Shown here: one piece after another, positions 1-6,318 of the stretch
Layout: every line of letters begins with the position of its first letter
Position numbering within the stretch: the first letter of the stretch is position 1
Assembly (NCBI RefSeq): GCF_030453725.1
Contig: NZ_JAKDJU010000081.1
Location: forward strand, 1 to 13,782
Reading direction: 5' to 3'
From: Brevibacterium picturae
GTDB taxonomy: Bacteria > Actinomycetota > Actinomycetes > Actinomycetales > Brevibacteriaceae
DNA: 13,782 bases
Notes under the pieces: model-generated
What the model was told of the DNA's origin: nothing
The model's database searches: none
The model's input: the letters and a program-made list of their open reading frames with translations, nothing else
Made by a program: the position numbers and the translations under genes

Positions 1-63
1 GGCAGGTCTGCGCTGACCTCAGGCAGGTCTGTGCTGGCCTCAAGGAGGTCTGTGCTGGCCTCA
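1..63. repeat. 21-bp tandem repeat, three copies, inside thiL
   Basis: Three contiguous 21-bp units lie at 1-21, 22-42 and 43-63, differing by a few substitutions; more copies may lie outside the window. The unit length is a multiple of three, so copy-number change would keep the thiL frame and add or remove seven residues (DLLEAST-like) each time. A further partial unit, encoding DLEAST, adjoins on the thiL N-terminal side. Confidence 0.9.
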
Positions 64-674
64 AGGTCATCGGGGTCGTTCCCGTTCTCGCCGTCGCCAC
101 CGGCGAAGAGGAGATCCAAACCGGCGGCCGCGCGACCGATGGTTCCGGCCAGGTAGATCGAGTCGCCCGGCTTCGCCCCCGCGCGAGTGATAACTGCACC
201 GTTTCCTGCAGACGCGGCCCCGGGGCCACCGACAGTGCCCAGGGCCGTGATCGCGATGACGATGAGGCCCGATGACGAAAGGTCTCCCCCGATGATGGGG
301 ATCTCGCACCCGAGTTCGTCACCGGCACGGCCCGCCTCAGCGACGATCCCGGCGAAGAGAGCCTCGAGGTCCTCGATCTCGGTCGAGTTCGGCACGGCCA
401 GTGACACCAGCAGCCCGTGCGGCTGGGCACCCATGACGCACACGTCGGAGAGGTTCTGCGCTGCGGCCTTGATCCCCAACCGCCTCCAGTCGAGCCAGGA
501 GCGAGTGAAGTCCTCGTTCTCCACGAGCATGTCCGCCGTCGACACCAGATTGCCCTCCACCGCGGTCACTGCGGCATCATCGCCGGGGCCGATGATCACC
601 TGCGAACCGCTGCGGTTGTGAGAGAGGATGCGTTCGAGCACGTGTGATTCGCCAAGTTCGGACAGTCGGGTCAT
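1..674 (-). CDS. thiL: Thiamine-monophosphate kinase (partial; C-terminus beyond window)
   Basis: ThiL phosphorylates thiamine phosphate to thiamine diphosphate in the cytosol, using ATP. The first 224 residues are visible. Family motifs are clear: GPGDDAAV at 29-36, STADMLVE at 45-52 (metal and ATP binding), NLSD at 74-77, GGDLS at 129-133, and the start of the AIRS C-terminal domain (GDSIYLAGTIG, 170-180) followed by AAGLDLLFAG. The start at 674 is the first possible one, because an in-frame TGA lies two codons upstream. From about residue 203 the protein runs into a seven-residue tandem repeat (D-L-L/P-E-A/V-S-T/A) that continues to the window edge. This is where family members normally have a short loop before the final helical segment. 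It is divergent from the DUF3515 gene, as in other actinobacteria. The identification is secure; the 3' end and repeat copy number cannot be seen. Confidence 0.95.
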   Translation of the reverse strand, partial: MTRLSELGESHVLERILSHNRSGSQVIIGPGDDAAVTAVEGNLVSTADMLVENEDFTRSWLDWRRLGIKAAAQNLSDVCVMGAQPHGLLVSLAVPNSTEIEDLEALFAGIVAEAGRAGDELGCEIPIIGGDLSSSGLIVIAITALGTVGGPGAASAGNGAVITRAGAKPGDSIYLAGTIGRAAAGLDLLFAGGDGENGNDPDDLEASTDLLEASTDLPEVSADL

Positions 675-706
675 GGCTCAAGGTTATCGGGAGATACGGT
701 AGTTGT

Positions 707-1276
707 ATGAGATCCCGCCGCCTCCGCCCGTCGACTCGCACGTCTCCTGCCACGTCCCCTCGCACGTCGGCTCGGACGTCCCCTCGCACGTCGGCTCGGA
801 AGTCGCGCACCTTCGCGCTTGCTGCCATCGCCACTGTGCTGGCCGGTGTGGGCCTGGCAGGGTGTGAGCGAACGGTCGTCGTCGAGCCGGCAGAGGACGC
901 ACAGAATCCCAAATGCGCCGACATCATGCTCCAACTGCCCGCTGAGATCTCGGGCGAGGAGGAACGCACGACATCGTCGCAGGGCACGAAGGCGTGGGGA
1001 GATCCGAACATCGCGGTCGCCCGCTGCGGCGTCACCCCACCGGGACCCACCACCGATCGGTGCGTGAGTGTGAGCGGTGTCGATTGGATCTCGCAGCCCT
1101 CCGACGAGAACGACACCTGGGTGTTCACCAGCTACGGACGCACTCCCGCCGTCGAAGTCCTCGTCAACCGCAAGGCCGAATCGGGCAACAATGTGCTCGC
1201 GGCCATCTCACCGGCCCTCGCCGCCTCCATCAAGCCCGAGGCCGAGTGCGTGGGAGCCGAGGACCTCGACGGCTGA
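707..1276 (+). CDS. DUF3515 family lipoprotein
   Basis: 189-residue predicted secreted lipoprotein of the actinobacterial DUF3515 family, whose biochemical role is unknown. Residues 1-35 are basic and rich in R, T, S and P. A hydrophobic segment (about 36-52) ends in the lipobox LAGC, with lipidation expected at Cys53. The mature part shows family landmarks: KCAD (69-72), WGDP (97-100), RCGVTPP (106-112), CVSVSGVDW (119-127), and a fourth Cys at 181 that could form disulfides. The ATG at 707 is preferred over an upstream in-frame ATG at 644, which would lie inside thiL. A GGGAGA at 689-694 sits rather far (12 nt) from 707. Its place between ddl and thiL and its opposite strand match the conserved actinobacterial order. 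The n-region is oddly long because of a 12-bp tandem repeat. Confidence 0.88.
   Translation: MRSRRLRPSTRTSPATSPRTSARTSPRTSARKSRTFALAAIATVLAGVGLAGCERTVVVEPAEDAQNPKCADIMLQLPAEISGEEERTTSSQGTKAWGDPNIAVARCGVTPPGPTTDRCVSVSGVDWISQPSDENDTWVFTSYGRTPAVEVLVNRKAESGNNVLAAISPALAASIKPEAECVGAEDLDG
729..800. repeat. 12-bp tandem repeat, six copies, in the DUF3515 signal peptide
   Basis: Six consecutive 12-bp units starting cgtc run from 729 to 800. The last four are two exact 24-bp copies (753-776 and 777-800). They encode a four-residue pattern T-S-P/A-R/A in the cationic n-region before the lipobox. The reading frame is preserved by any change in copy number. Confidence 0.9.
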
Positions 1277-1378
1277 CCCGCCACTGATCGGCGCAGGGCT
1301 GCGACTCCTTCGAGCAGTCCCAAACTCTGAACTGCCCCACATTGCTCTGCAACACTGCACCGAGCGGACCACTTGGCC

Positions 1379-1412
1379 TCGACAGGCGACGTTATACCCT
1401 AACCGCTCGATG
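1379..1412. repeat. Left imperfect direct repeat flanking the AbiEi-type gene
   Basis: It contains TCGACAGGC (1379-1387), then TTATA and ACCGCTCGATG (1402-1412). The same elements recur in the same order and orientation at 2589-2641 on the other side of the gene. The best-matching block is about 21 bp (1392-1412 against 2621-2641, about 16 identities by eye). It may be a remnant of an insertion duplication or a shared regulatory element. Confidence 0.45.
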
Positions 1413-1516
1413 ACAAGTAGCCCTCGCGACTGAGCCGCCTGCAGCATCGGTGCCCCTCCAACCTCGACACTGCCGACAGCAACGAGTGAGCTGTCTCCTC
1501 GGACCACCGAACGTAA

Positions 1517-1536
1517 TTTGATAGTGTTTGATAGCG
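1517..1536. promoter_or_regulatory. 10-bp tandem repeat, candidate operator
   Basis: Two adjacent copies of TTTGATAGNG (1517-1526 and 1527-1536) are spaced one helical turn apart, just upstream of the putative -35 box of the AbiEi-type gene. AbiEi antitoxins are known to repress their own promoters by binding repeats there, so this is a candidate autoregulatory site. Binding is inference. Confidence 0.4.
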
Positions 1537-1541
1537 AACTA

Positions 1542-1571
1542 TTGCGTACTCAGTAGTTTAATGGTCATAAT
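1542..1571 (+). promoter_or_regulatory. Putative sigma70-type promoter giving a leaderless mRNA
   Basis: TTGCGT (1542-1547) and CATAAT (1566-1571) are separated by 18 bp. The -10 box ends 6 bp before the ATG at 1578, and no Shine-Dalgarno sequence is present. Transcription would start at or next to the start codon, giving a leaderless message, which is common in actinobacteria. Confidence 0.45.
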
Positions 1572-1577
1572 GGCACT

Positions 1578-2534
1578 ATGGTCTCGGTCTTCACCTCCAA
1601 GGAACTCCATGACCTCGGGTTCACGGAGATGGGCATTCGAGGTGCGCTGAGCTGTTGTCTGCGCAGGATTCGGCGCGGGCACTTCGTTCTGTATTGTCCG
1701 TGCACCGCGGCTGACCATGAGCCGCTCCACCTTCTGCACAAAACCACTGTCACCGAGTACCCGCGACATTATGGAGACATTCGAGACAACTCGGAATGGC
1801 TCAAGGTGCTCATTCGCTCCTATGCCGACGAACTTCCATCGGGAGCGGTCTTCTCACACGTGTCCGCTGCATTGGTCCACGGCCTGGACCCGCCTTTCCC
1901 GGCAACTGAGTCCGCCGAGGTCGTTCGCCCCGGATTTCACCGAGCGAAGAAGACTCTGCGGACCCGTGACCGTGCGTTGAAATCCGAGGAACGGGAGAAC
2001 ATCGGCGATCTGCCGGTGACAACCGTCGCCAGGACCCTCCTCGACCTTGCCACCGACTATCCGCTCGAGGTGTCGGTACCCTTCATCTCCGAAGCACTGC
2101 GCCGCGAGCTCACGTCACCTGAGAGACTCCGCGACAGTGTCGTGCCCGGTACACGCGGTTGCAGACAAGCAGTCTTGGCCCTCGACCTAGCCAGCCCGAA
2201 TCACGAATCACCGGGTGAGGCGCTGTGCGCAGTGAAATTCTTTCGGTTCAACATTATCGGGATGATTCCCCAGGTGAATACCTACGACGACTCCGGCATG
2301 TGGATCGCTCGCAATGACTTCCGACATGACAAGCATCCTCTGATCGTCGAGTTCCATGGCGTGGGGAAGTACTATCTCAATGAAGCAGGCCCGGATCGGG
2401 CGAGTTCTGAGAACCACGAACGGCACATGAAGCTGCTCAACGCCGGCTACCGCGTCTTCAACCTCGTCTGGGCAGACCTCTTCCGCGTGAATGAGTTCGC
2501 AAGGATCAAGGCAGCAATCGCTGATTTCCACTGA
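1578..2534 (+). CDS. Orphan AbiEi-type antitoxin-like protein with C-terminal DUF559/Vsr-like domain
   Basis: 318 residues. The N-terminus (about 4-40) looks like the small winged helix of AbiEi proteins. The middle has the family signatures FSHVSAALVHGLD (92-104) and VTTVARTLLDLA (148-159). The C-terminal part (about 210-305) resembles the DUF559/very-short-patch-repair endonuclease fold: SPGEA (E214), ARNDF (D247), VEFHG (E258), K264, then ERHMKLLNAGYRVF and VWADLF. These acidic residues and the lysine sit where PD-(D/E)XK-type enzymes keep their active site, but activity is not shown. Many actinobacteria carry such fusions, often annotated as type IV toxin-antitoxin AbiEi family proteins. 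There is no adjacent AbiEii nucleotidyltransferase toxin. Codon use is less G+C-biased than in the neighbours, and the gene interrupts the otherwise conserved ddl-DUF3515 neighbourhood, suggesting acquisition. Natural function is unknown; it may be regulatory, defensive or nucleolytic. Confidence 0.8.
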   Translation: MVSVFTSKELHDLGFTEMGIRGALSCCLRRIRRGHFVLYCPCTAADHEPLHLLHKTTVTEYPRHYGDIRDNSEWLKVLIRSYADELPSGAVFSHVSAALVHGLDPPFPATESAEVVRPGFHRAKKTLRTRDRALKSEERENIGDLPVTTVARTLLDLATDYPLEVSVPFISEALRRELTSPERLRDSVVPGTRGCRQAVLALDLASPNHESPGEALCAVKFFRFNIIGMIPQVNTYDDSGMWIARNDFRHDKHPLIVEFHGVGKYYLNEAGPDRASSENHERHMKLLNAGYRVFNLVWADLFRVNEFARIKAAIADFH

Positions 2535-2588
2535 AGGTCAGAGGCTCGCCATGCAGCAACATCTCTCGAGCAGACCCCATGTCTATCG

Positions 2589-2641
2589 TCGACAGGCCCA
2601 CTTATCGTCGAAGGGCGAGGCTATAACGTGACCGCTCGATG
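2589..2641. repeat. Right imperfect direct repeat flanking the AbiEi-type gene
   Basis: TCGACAGGC (2589-2597), TTAT (2602-2605), TATAACGTG and ACCGCTCGATG (2631-2641) mirror the left copy at 1379-1412 in order and orientation, with about 19 extra bases between the blocks. Those extra bases include a second TATCGTCGA (2584-2592 and 2603-2611), so the size difference may come from a local duplication. Confidence 0.45.
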
Positions 2642-2713
2642 TTAAGGGAGCCGCTCGCTGATCTTTGCAATGAGAGCCCCTACCACGGCGTGCTCCGTGA
2701 GGGTGGAGGTGCC

Positions 2714-2793
2714 CAGTGGTCGCGGGCCGTACTCAGTGGTTGCGGGAGTGCTCAGTGACTGCCCCGAGCCGGGCCCGCGTCAGTGGGTGCGGG
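2714..2793. repeat. Short repeat overlapping the ddl stop codon
   Basis: A 13-bp core, CAGTGG[T/G][C/T]GCGGG, occurs at 2714-2726, 2734-2746 and 2781-2793. The last copy is the end of ddl itself: on the minus strand it encodes the final Arg-Thr-His and most of the stop codon. The other two copies lie just downstream, so the end of ddl appears to have been partly duplicated. A fourth, degenerate CTCAGTGACTG starts at 2751. The rest of the 2535-2779 spacer holds no gene. Confidence 0.6.
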
Positions 2794-3895
2794 CGTGGTC
2801 GACCAAGGCGATGGTGATCAGCTCGGAGATGAGCGCCGGGTACTCGATGCCCGAGTTCGACCACATGAATGGATACGCCGAGGTGGGGGTGAACCCTGGA
2901 AGCGTGTTGATCTCGTTGATGAGGACCTCACCGGAGTCAGTGACGAACGTATCGACACGGGAGAGTCCCGTGCAGTCGAAGAGCCGGAACACCTGGGCCG
3001 AGAGCTCCTGGATCCGTGCCGTCGTCTTCTCGTCGACGCGCGCCGGGCAGGTCAGCTGCGCATCGGCGAGGTCGAGGTACTTGGCTTCGAAGTCGTAGAA
3101 CGAGTGCTCGCCTGAGACTTCGATCTCGCCGGGGTAGGAGACCCGGACCTCACGGTCATGAACCGAGCCGAGCACCGCGCACTCGATCTCACGGCCGACG
3201 ACCTGTGGTTCGACGATGACCTTGGAGTCATGCTCGAAGGCAGAGCGCAGCGCCTGATCCAGACCCTCGGCGGAGTCGACCCGGCTGACTCCCATGGACG
3301 ATCCTGCGCGGGCGGGCTTGACGAACACGGGCAGACCAAGTTTGGTGATCCGAGCCTGCGCGTCAGCCTGCTCTGATTCCCACATGGTTTCGGTCACGAG
3401 CTCCCACGGGCACGTCGGGATCCCGGCATGGGCCATCAGGGACTTCGTGTAGTGCTTGTCCATGCTCGCCGCCGAGGCGAAGACCCCGGAGCCGACGAAG
3501 GCGGTGTCGCTGAGTTCGAACAGGCCCTGAAGGGTTCCGTCCTCCCCGTACTGGCCGTGCAGGAGCGGGAAGAACACATCGACGGACCCGAGTTCGCTGT
3601 AGAGGCCCTCGGCGTCCCGGTGCAGCAGGGGCAGGCCCTGGGCGGAGATCGGCGGGATGACTTCGGTTCCGTTGTCGATGACCTCGGGCATATTCGCCGG
3701 GTCGAAGGCCATCGTTGACCAGTCCTCGACGATGCGCCACACGCCGGACTTCGTGATGCCGATCGGCAGCACACGATAGGCATCGTCGTCGATGGCCTGA
3801 ATGACCCCGGCAGCAGTGACGCAGCTGACGGCGTGTTCGCTCGATCGTCCGCCGAAGAGGACGGCGACGAGTGGCCGGTGATCAGATTCAGGCAT
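2780..3895 (-). CDS. ddl: D-alanine--D-alanine ligase
   Basis: Cytosolic ATP-grasp ligase that makes the D-Ala-D-Ala dipeptide for the peptidoglycan precursor. 371 residues, normal for the longer actinobacterial form. Visible motifs are GGRSSEHAVS (15-24, D-Ala1 binding Glu20), HGQYGEDG (113-120), VFVKPARAGSSMGVSRV (190-206, ATP lysine K193 and the glycine/serine loop), VEPQVVGREIECAVLG (228-243), and NEINTLPGFTPTSAYP (327-342, magnesium ligands and the substrate-binding serine region). The ATG at 3895 has a good AAGGA Shine-Dalgarno 5 nt upstream. It is the last gene of the murA-plsC-gpsA-PEBP-ddl run, 54 bp after the PEBP gene. Inhibition by D-cycloserine is expected from the family. Identification is secure. 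Confidence 0.97.
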   Translation of the reverse strand: MPESDHRPLVAVLFGGRSSEHAVSCVTAAGVIQAIDDDAYRVLPIGITKSGVWRIVEDWSTMAFDPANMPEVIDNGTEVIPPISAQGLPLLHRDAEGLYSELGSVDVFFPLLHGQYGEDGTLQGLFELSDTAFVGSGVFASAASMDKHYTKSLMAHAGIPTCPWELVTETMWESEQADAQARITKLGLPVFVKPARAGSSMGVSRVDSAEGLDQALRSAFEHDSKVIVEPQVVGREIECAVLGSVHDREVRVSYPGEIEVSGEHSFYDFEAKYLDLADAQLTCPARVDEKTTARIQELSAQVFRLFDCTGLSRVDTFVTDSGEVLINEINTLPGFTPTSAYPFMWSNSGIEYPALISELITIALVDHARTH

Positions 3896-3949
3896 AGAAA
3901 TCCTTGGTCGTTGGCACGTGACCGTTTGTACGGACTGGAAAACTCTAGC

Positions 3950-4483
3950 TCACTTGAGCTCGAAGGTGCATTCGAGCCATGCACGCGCGATGCCCTTGAA
4001 GAACATGTTGAACCCGGCGAAGGCCGGTGACGCGGATTCGTCGAGCCCCAGAGGCTCCGCCAGCGCCGTGACGATGAAGAAGTAGCGGTGCGGGCCGTGG
4101 CCCTGTGGTGGAGCGGCGCCCACGAAGCGCGGTTCGCCCGCGTCATTGCGCAGCGTCACGGTCCCGGCAGGCAGCAGATCTGCCGAAGGATCGCCGGCGT
4201 TCGTGGGCAGGCTGGTCGTCGACGCGTCGAGGTCGGTCACGACCCAGTGCCAGAAACCGGAGCCGGTGGGTGCGTCCGGGTCGTAGCAGGTCACGGCGAA
4301 GGCCTTGGTCTCTTCGGGGAATCCCGACCAGGACAGCTGCGGGGAGACGTCCTGGCCGCCGTCTACGCCCATCGCACCCGAGAGCTGCGGTCCGCTCAGT
4401 TCGCCCCCGTTCTCGATATCCGTGCTGGTGAGAGTGAATGTCGGAACTTCGGAAAGGTTGTAGAACGGTGAGTTTGCGCTCAT
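3950..4483 (-). CDS. YbhB/YbcL-type PEBP (phosphatidylethanolamine-binding-like) protein
   Basis: 177-residue cytosolic protein of the PEBP/Raf-kinase-inhibitor-like family. It has the two signature blocks that form the anion-binding pocket: DPDAPTGSGFWHW (68-80; Asp68 and His79) and GHGPHRYFF (128-136; His132), plus SPQLSW (47-52). No signal peptide or membrane segment is seen. Bacterial members have no settled physiological role; ligand binding and inhibition of enzymes have been suggested. It starts at the ATG at 4483 with AAGGAG 5 nt upstream, lies 45 bp after gpsA and 54 bp before ddl, and is therefore probably cotranscribed with them. Its place between a phospholipid-precursor gene and a peptidoglycan gene is unusual and gives a weak hint of an envelope role, which is inference. 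Confidence 0.92.
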   Translation of the reverse strand: MSANSPFYNLSEVPTFTLTSTDIENGGELSGPQLSGAMGVDGGQDVSPQLSWSGFPEETKAFAVTCYDPDAPTGSGFWHWVVTDLDASTTSLPTNAGDPSADLLPAGTVTLRNDAGEPRFVGAAPPQGHGPHRYFFIVTALAEPLGLDESASPAFAGFNMFFKGIARAWLECTFELK

Positions 4484-4528
4484 GTCTGCTCCTTGTCGTG
4501 TGAAATGGTGCGATCTGGTGCGAGGGTC

Positions 4529-5542
4529 TCAGGCCTGCGGTCCCTCGTGCTTACGCTTCCGAGACAACAGCAAACCGGCGAGTTCGTCAACCCTGAGTCG
4601 CCCGCCGAGGACTGCGCAGACTGCCTCCGTGATCGGCAGGTCAACCTCGTACCGTCGGCCCAGTGCGAGGATGGCGGCAGCCGACTTCACTCCCTCTGCG
4701 GTCTGCGAGGTGTGGGCGATGACGTCCTCGAGGCTCATTCCCTCGCCGAGGTGGCGCCCGAATGTCCGATTCCGCGACAGCGGCGAGGCACAGGTGGCCA
4801 CGAGGTCGCCGAGTCCGGCCAACCCGGACAGAGTGTGCGGCTGCGCACCCATGGCAGCGCCCAGGCGGGACGTTTCTGCCAGCCCACGGGTGATGATCGA
4901 GGCCTTGGAGTTGTCACCGAGCTTCTGTCCATCGGCGATGCCGACCGCCAGGGCGATGACGTTCTTGACGGCACCGCCCATTTCGACGCCGACGACGTCG
5001 GTGTTCGTATAGGGCCGGAAGTACCCGTTCGCGCTGATCTCGGCGATCACCTCGGCGGTGTCGATGCTCTCCGAGGCCACGACGGTGGCGGTGGGCTGCT
5101 GATCGGCGATCTCACGGGCCAGGTTCGGGCCGGAGACGACCGCGATCTGGGCCGGGTCCACCTCGGCGACCTCGGCGATGACCTCGGACATGCGCTTGCC
5201 CGTGTCGACCTCGATGCCTTTCATCAGGCTCACGAGCTTCACTCCCGGACGCAGGTGCGGCTTCCACCGGCCGAGGTTCTCCCGCAGCGACTGTGCGGGA
5301 ACGGCGAGGATGATGACTTCTGCGTCGGTGACGGCAGCGATGTCATCATCGGTGGCAGTGAGCAGTTCGGGCAGGACCCGGTCGCCCAAGTACCGTTCAT
5401 TCGTGTGTGAGGTGGTGATCTCGTCTGCGACCTCGGACCGGCGGGCCCAGAGGGTGACGGGGAATCCGGCGTCGGCGACGACGGCGGCATAGGTCGTCCC
5501 CCACGAGCCAGCGCCCAGCACTGCGGTCTTCTCGACGCTCAT
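4529..5542 (-). CDS. gpsA: Glycerol-3-phosphate dehydrogenase [NAD(P)+]
   Basis: Reduces dihydroxyacetone phosphate to sn-glycerol-3-phosphate, the backbone of membrane phospholipids. 337 residues. Motifs in order are VLGAGSWGTTYA (8-19, nucleotide-binding Rossmann loop), MKGIE (107-111), SGPNLAREIA (137-146), GVEMGGAVKNVIALAVGI (185-202, catalytic Lys193), LAGLGDLVATC (241-251, Asp246) and SRNRTFG (256-262). An upstream in-frame ATG would give 381 residues, but the start at 5542 fits the family. That start has GAGGAGG 7 nt upstream and overlaps the plsC stop by four bases (ATGA), implying translational coupling. Identification is secure. Confidence 0.97.
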   Translation of the reverse strand: MSVEKTAVLGAGSWGTTYAAVVADAGFPVTLWARRSEVADEITTSHTNERYLGDRVLPELLTATDDDIAAVTDAEVIILAVPAQSLRENLGRWKPHLRPGVKLVSLMKGIEVDTGKRMSEVIAEVAEVDPAQIAVVSGPNLAREIADQQPTATVVASESIDTAEVIAEISANGYFRPYTNTDVVGVEMGGAVKNVIALAVGIADGQKLGDNSKASIITRGLAETSRLGAAMGAQPHTLSGLAGLGDLVATCASPLSRNRTFGRHLGEGMSLEDVIAHTSQTAEGVKSAAAILALGRRYEVDLPITEAVCAVLGGRLRVDELAGLLLSRKRKHEGPQA

Positions 5543-6318
5543 TCTCCTGCCTCCTCGGTGTGGAATCTCTCCGGCAGCTCCCGGCGCGAGAGCTCGCCGA
5601 CCATGGTTGCAATGGTGTTCGTCAGACGGTGTGTGAGCACCGTCTTGGACCTCTTCTCCTCGCGGTGCGGCCACAGATCCAGGTAGTCGATGGGGTCACC
5701 GAATCGGACCACGGACGTGTGTCGCAGAGGTCGGAACTTGGGCACCTTCGCCCCCTGGGGAAAGATCTCCTGGAGGCCCCAGTGCGCGACGGGAATGATC
5801 GGGGCACCGGTCTCGAGGGCGAGTCTGGCGGTGCCGGATTTGAAGTGTTGGGGCCACAGTTCGGTGTCCTTCGTCAGCGTCCCCTCCGGGTAGATGACGA
5901 CGCATTCGCCCTTGACCAGGGCTTCCTTCGCATATTCGAGGGAATCGCCGGCCTGCGTTGAGGACCGCAGAACCGGGATCTGGCCCAGTCCGCGCAGGAC
6001 AGCACCCAGGACACCCGAGAACAGGCTCGATTTGGCCAGGAAGTGCGGCAGATGCCCATTGCGCCACAATGCGAGTCCGACGAGGATCGGGTCGAGGTGG
6101 CTGGCATGGTAGGCGGCGATGATGGCACCGGAGCCCTGCGTCGCCGGGGCTCCCTGCATCCGCGGCGTCCGTGGGGGCAGGATCTCGGCGTTGTCGACCT
6201 TGATCTTCGAGGTCAGCCGGTAGAGTCCGTAGGCGGTCGAGGCCACGACGAATGCGACTCTGCGCTGGGACTTCACCGCGGAGGGTTCGAAGGAGACCAG
6301 CACGTCTTCGTCGCTCAT
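5539..6318 (-). CDS. plsC: 1-acyl-sn-glycerol-3-phosphate acyltransferase (PlsC-like)
   Basis: 259-residue membrane-associated acyltransferase expected to convert lysophosphatidic acid to phosphatidic acid. It carries the PlsC catalytic motif HASHLD (71-76, His71/Asp76), with Tyr instead of the usual Asn before the His. It also has motif III YPEGTLTKD (143-151) and APIIPVAHWG. A stretch at 21-33 is moderately hydrophobic and may be an interfacial anchor. A longer in-frame reading exists upstream, but the ATG at 6318 overlaps the murA stop by four bases (ATGA) and gives the usual length, so it is chosen. The gene is coupled at both ends, murA before and gpsA after. The exact acyl acceptor is inferred from gpsA next door. 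Confidence 0.93.
   Translation of the reverse strand: MSDEDVLVSFEPSAVKSQRRVAFVVASTAYGLYRLTSKIKVDNAEILPPRTPRMQGAPATQGSGAIIAAYHASHLDPILVGLALWRNGHLPHFLAKSSLFSGVLGAVLRGLGQIPVLRSSTQAGDSLEYAKEALVKGECVVIYPEGTLTKDTELWPQHFKSGTARLALETGAPIIPVAHWGLQEIFPQGAKVPKFRPLRHTSVVRFGDPIDYLDLWPHREEKRSKTVLTHRLTNTIATMVGELSRRELPERFHTEEAGE

Larger units (their letters stand above)
1277..1577. other. Intergenic region upstream of the AbiEi-type gene
   Basis: About 300 bp with no credible gene. The left part is ordinary G+C-rich spacer. At 1379-1422 it carries the left copy of an imperfect sequence that recurs beyond the far end of the next gene. From about 1510 it becomes clearly A+T-rich and holds a 10-bp tandem repeat and a promoter-like sequence. 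No convincing terminator for the DUF3515 gene was found. Confidence 0.6.

Noticed and set aside
644..706. Upstream ATG for the DUF3515 gene
   Set aside because: It would overlap the start of thiL and add a non-family N-terminus before the signal peptide; the ATG at 707 is more plausible.
1..800. CRISPR-like arrays at the two repeat tracts
   Set aside because: The units are contiguous, without spacers, 12 or 21 bp long, and lie in coding frames; they are coding minisatellites.
1578..2534. Complete AbiE type IV toxin-antitoxin or other defence operon
   Set aside because: No AbiEii-type nucleotidyltransferase or other effector gene adjoins. Neighbours are housekeeping genes, so only a solitary gene can be claimed.
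4493..5410. 305-codon open frame on the plus strand opposite gpsA
   Set aside because: Shadow frame with no recognisable motif. GpsA motifs are complete on the other strand.
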